A DNA stretch of 15,984 bases, from contig DOSU01000020.1 in the NCBI GenBank assembly GCA_003513895.1, forward strand, positions 1 to 15,984. The letters are read 5' to 3'. Of the stretch, positions 13,653 to 15,984 are shown piece after piece. Position 1 is the first letter of the stretch. Each line of letters opens with the position of its first letter. The stretch is from Rikenellaceae bacterium. GTDB lineage: Bacteria > Bacteroidota > Bacteroidia > Bacteroidales > UBA932. The notes under the pieces are model-generated. The model did not search any database. It was not told the DNA's origin and saw nothing but the letters and a program-made list of their open reading frames with translations. The translations under genes were made by a program, and so were the position numbers.

Positions 13653-15001
13653 ATCTGATGATTATTGATTATCCGTTTACTGATTTTGTCGAACCTCCAC
13701 AAAAATAAAAGGGCAGCAAAAACAAGGCCCAGTAAAAGGCCGATCCATACACCAACTGCTCCCATGCCAAGCACTATCCCGCAAAAGTATCCAAGTGGAA
13801 GACAAACCAAATAATAAGAAATTATTGACAAAATTAATGGAATTTTAACATCTGCCAACGCTCTGAGTGCAGCAAGTCCCGAAAGTTGAATTGCATCAAA
13901 AATCTGAAAAAGTGCAGAGATAATCAGAAGTTTAGCTGCCATAGCTCTTACCTCCGGATCTTCGGTGAAGGCAGCAGGGATGTAATCTCTCAAAAGAACA
14001 TAACAAATACCGCTTATTGACATTAAGGCAACACTCATGTGAATTGCAGAAAAACCAGCCATCCTCATGGATATGTAGTCTCCGAATCCATATTGATGCG
14101 ACACCCTTATTGTTGCTGCTGCACCTACTCCAAGGGCAAGCATAAACGAGAAACTGCTCATACTCATTGCAATCTGATGGGCAGCAAGCGAGATCTCGCC
14201 ATTCCATCCAATCATTATTGCACTGATGCTGAAAGCCGTTATTTCCACAAGATTTTGAAAAGAGAGAGGAATTGATGTTTTGAGCACTTCTCTGGCATTT
14301 CGCAAATCAAATATCTTTTTGGAAAAAAAGACAAGGTATTTATTGTAGTTCTGGTTTTTGAAAATAATGACCAGGAATGATACAAACATCAAAATCCTGC
14401 TGATGAGAGTTGCCAGTGCTGCACCCTGAACCCCCATTTCCCTGAATCCAAGATTACCGTATATAAAAACCCAGTTTAGAAAAATATTGAGGATGTTTGC
14501 CGAAAGGGTTATATACATTGCATATTTTGTGATGCCAATACCTTCTGAAAATTGCCTCAGACCAAAAAAAAGAAGGAAAGGCAAGAGGGAGAAAAGCATC
14601 GTATTGTAGTATAGTTTAGCCTGGAAAACTACATCTGGAGTCTGGCCCATTGAGTCCATAAAAAAACTCATTCCATACATAATCATTGTAAGAAGTAATG
14701 CTGCAATAGTGTTAAGAAGAAGGGAATTTTCCAACAGAGAACCAACACGCGAGAAGTCTCCTTTTCCAAAACTTTGTCCTACATGTGGTGTTAGACCTTG
14801 TGTAAAACCTATCCCAAACACAATTCCCAATACAAAGATTGAGTTGGCAAACGAAACTCCGGCAAGTTCTGCAGTTCCTATGTGGCCAACCATAATATTG
14901 TCTGCAAGGTGTACAGTAATTTGTCCGGCGTGCGTGAGCATTACCGGTATTGCAAGTTTGAGATTTCGTTTATAAAAAGGGATATAGGCATTCAAAAACA
15001 T
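13649..15001 (-). CDS. MATE-family efflux transporter (NorM-like)
   Basis: A 450-residue protein with two homologous six-helix MatE halves, of the Na+/H+-driven multidrug and toxin extrusion family. TM1 contains LADNIMVGHIGTAELAGVSF, with Asp34 at the position of the cation-coupling Asp36 of NorM. The second half begins near residue 240 (SIPLSFQNLVEITAFS) and repeats the pattern (AAHQIAMSMSSFSFMLALGVG). The substrate cannot be predicted; MATE proteins export cationic drugs, and related MOP families flip lipid-linked sugars. A Bacteroidota-type promoter lies immediately upstream, with its -7 element only four bases from the ATG. It is the first gene of the MATE-GT39-methyltransferase operon, overlapping the GT39 gene by 4 bp. 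The pairing of transporter and lipid-dependent glycosyltransferase suggests an envelope connection but does not prove one. Confidence 0.93.
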   Translation of the reverse strand: MFLNAYIPFYKRNLKLAIPVMLTHAGQITVHLADNIMVGHIGTAELAGVSFANSIFVLGIVFGIGFTQGLTPHVGQSFGKGDFSRVGSLLENSLLLNTIAALLLTMIMYGMSFFMDSMGQTPDVVFQAKLYYNTMLFSLLPFLLFFGLRQFSEGIGITKYAMYITLSANILNIFLNWVFIYGNLGFREMGVQGAALATLISRILMFVSFLVIIFKNQNYNKYLVFFSKKIFDLRNAREVLKTSIPLSFQNLVEITAFSISAIMIGWNGEISLAAHQIAMSMSSFSFMLALGVGAAATIRVSHQYGFGDYISMRMAGFSAIHMSVALMSISGICYVLLRDYIPAAFTEDPEVRAMAAKLLIISALFQIFDAIQLSGLAALRALADVKIPLILSIISYYLVCLPLGYFCGIVLGMGAVGVWIGLLLGLVFAALLFLWRFDKISKRIINNHQI

Positions 15002-15005
15002 TCAG

Positions 15006-15037
15006 CAAAGATACTCTTCTTTGTCATAAATTTTAAA
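15006..15037 (-). promoter_or_regulatory. Predicted promoter of the MATE operon
   Basis: On the minus strand, TTTA (15034-15037, one mismatch to TTTG) is followed after 20 bp by TATCTTTG (15006-15013, full TAnnTTTG match), then CTGA and the ATG. As with trmD, only four bases separate the -7 box from the start codon, so the mRNA should be leaderless or nearly so. Confidence 0.65.
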
Positions 15038-15062
15038 TATTGATATCGATTGATTAAATTTG
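15032..15062 (+). promoter_or_regulatory. Predicted promoter of the phosphohexomutase gene
   Basis: TTTA (15032-15035, one mismatch to TTTG) and TAAATTTG (15055-15062, TAnnTTTG) are 19 bp apart. Transcription should begin near 15068, leaving about 26 nt before ATG 15094. Its -33 element overlaps that of the divergent MATE promoter within the palindrome TTTAAA (15032-15037). Confidence 0.65.
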
Positions 15063-15093
15063 TTATTACAGTAGAAAAGCTAAACATATCAAC

Positions 15094-15984
15094 ATGGAAA
15101 CAAACTATCTGGAAAAAGCAGAATCCTGGCTGGAGGGAAGTTACGACGAAGAGACAAAAAGCGAAGTAAGAAGGCTTGTAAAGAGTGATCCAAAGGAACT
15201 GGAGGACTCTTTTTACAGAAATCTGGAGTTTGGAACAGGTGGTCTTCGGGGCATAATGGGTGTTGGAACAAACAGGGTAAATAAATACACCGTTGGTATG
15301 GCAACCCAGGGACTTGCCAATTATCTAAAAAAATCATTTAAAGGCAGGCTTAGCCTAAGTGTAGCAATATCATTCGACAACCGGAATAAAAGCAAAGAAT
15401 TTGCCCACATTACAGCTTCGGTTTTTGGAGCAAACGGATTTAAGGTGTATTTGTTCGACGAACTTCGTCCAACTCCCGAATTAAGTTTCGCAATAAGACA
15501 TTTTCATTGTGTTGCAGGTGTTATGATAACTGCATCTCACAATCCAAAAGAGTATAACGGATACAAGGCATACTGGGAAGACGGCGCACAGGTTACATCG
15601 CCACACGATTCCAATATTATTGAAGAGGTGGAAAAAATTTCTGACCCAAAAATGGTTCATTTTAGCGGCGGCGAGTCACATATAAGGATGATAGGGAAAG
15701 AAATTGACGAAGAGTATCTCAATGCCATAATGTCTCTTACTTTATCTCCGGATCTGGTGAAAAAGCACAACCATTTTAAAATAGTTTATACCCCTTTGCA
15801 CGGGACTGGAGTAAAACTTGTGCCTGAAGCTCTCCGAAGAGCTGGATTCAACAAAATAATCAATGTCCCCGAACAGGATATTAACGATGGTAATTTTCCC
15901 ACAATTAAATCACCTAATCCCGAAGAATCATCTGCATTAAAAATGGCTCTTGAAAAAGCACAGGAAAAAGAAGCAGATCTCGTT
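15094..15984 (+). CDS. Phosphoglucomutase/phosphomannomutase (alpha-D-phosphohexomutase), 3' truncated
   Basis: The frame is open for 297 codons to the window end; family members of this long type have about 580 residues, so roughly half is present. It opens with the N-terminal signature LEFGTGGLRGIMG (44-56) of the PGM2-like subgroup. The active-site loop is GVMITASHNPKEYNGYK, with the phosphoserine Ser148 in TASHNP. A domain-2 motif, VYTPLHGTGV, follows near residue 231. The Mg2+-binding DGDxDR loop and the sugar-specificity loop should follow outside the window, so glucose versus mannose phosphate preference cannot be decided. It interconverts hexose 1- and 6-phosphates, feeding glycolysis, glycogen and nucleotide-sugar synthesis. 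ATG 15094 has a Bacteroidota-type promoter 31 bp upstream. It is divergent from the MATE operon. Confidence 0.95.
   Translation, partial: METNYLEKAESWLEGSYDEETKSEVRRLVKSDPKELEDSFYRNLEFGTGGLRGIMGVGTNRVNKYTVGMATQGLANYLKKSFKGRLSLSVAISFDNRNKSKEFAHITASVFGANGFKVYLFDELRPTPELSFAIRHFHCVAGVMITASHNPKEYNGYKAYWEDGAQVTSPHDSNIIEEVEKISDPKMVHFSGGESHIRMIGKEIDEEYLNAIMSLTLSPDLVKKHNHFKIVYTPLHGTGVKLVPEALRRAGFNKIINVPEQDINDGNFPTIKSPNPEESSALKMALEKAQEKEADLV

Noticed and set aside
15089..15337. 82-codon minus-strand frame over the start of the phosphohexomutase gene
   Set aside because: The plus frame encodes clear family motifs across the same bases; the minus frame has no recognisable content.
1..15984. CRISPR arrays, tRNA/rRNA genes, insertion sequences, att sites, prophage or defence genes
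   Set aside because: No spaced direct repeats, no cloverleaf or rRNA sequence, no transposase or integrase frames, and all sizeable frames are assigned to core families.

Overview
The window looks like chromosomal core-genome DNA of a Bacteroidota species, probably order Bacteroidales. Four things point there: AT-rich sequence; promoters of the form TTTG-N18..21-TAnnTTTG instead of the E. coli -35/-10 type; almost no Shine-Dalgarno sequences before start codons; and family variants I associate with the phylum (a TrmD with a CGHYKGID pocket motif, an HU with an RNISRNT arm tip, a YidC with Lys in the groove, a PG_1098-type methyltransferase, and a 30-residue Arg/Lys-rich COX24/mS38-like protein next to HU). 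The genus cannot be fixed from the sequence alone.

Layout, left to right. (1) The 3' end of an iron-sulfur protein (1-221) meets trmD (218-919, minus) tail to tail. (2) Divergent from trmD is a plus-strand operon: a DUF349 repeat protein (1001-2842), the membrane insertase yidC (2849-4681) and the PLP-homeostasis protein yggS (4678-5334). (3) On the minus strand, lon (6033-8438) is followed by ung (5341-6012). (4) After a 324-bp AT-rich regulatory gap comes a plus-strand group of HU (8763-9047), a tiny basic mS38-like protein (9080-9172) and RNase G/E (9252-10805). (5) A minus-strand operon runs MATE transporter (13649-15001), GT39-type glycosyltransferase (12030-13652) and THUMP-like SAM methyltransferase (10802-12019). 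(6) Divergent from it, a phosphoglucomutase/phosphomannomutase (15094 onward) is cut by the window end.

The genes cover tRNA modification, membrane protein insertion, PLP control, base-excision repair, ATP-dependent proteolysis, nucleoid structure, RNA processing, membrane transport and sugar-phosphate metabolism. Genes are packed tightly: two ATGA-type start/stop overlaps, two convergent stop-codon overlaps, and spacers of 6-20 bp inside operons.

I see no phage, IS element, CRISPR array, toxin-antitoxin pair, defence system, tRNA or rRNA. There is no obvious undescribed multi-gene system. The most noteworthy signals are small: an intrinsic-terminator-like hairpin inside ung, a perfect 12-bp hairpin just before the RNase G start, a 30-codon mS38-like gene, an HU without its arm-tip proline, two promoters that predict nearly leaderless mRNAs, and a divergent promoter pair sharing one TTTAAA element.
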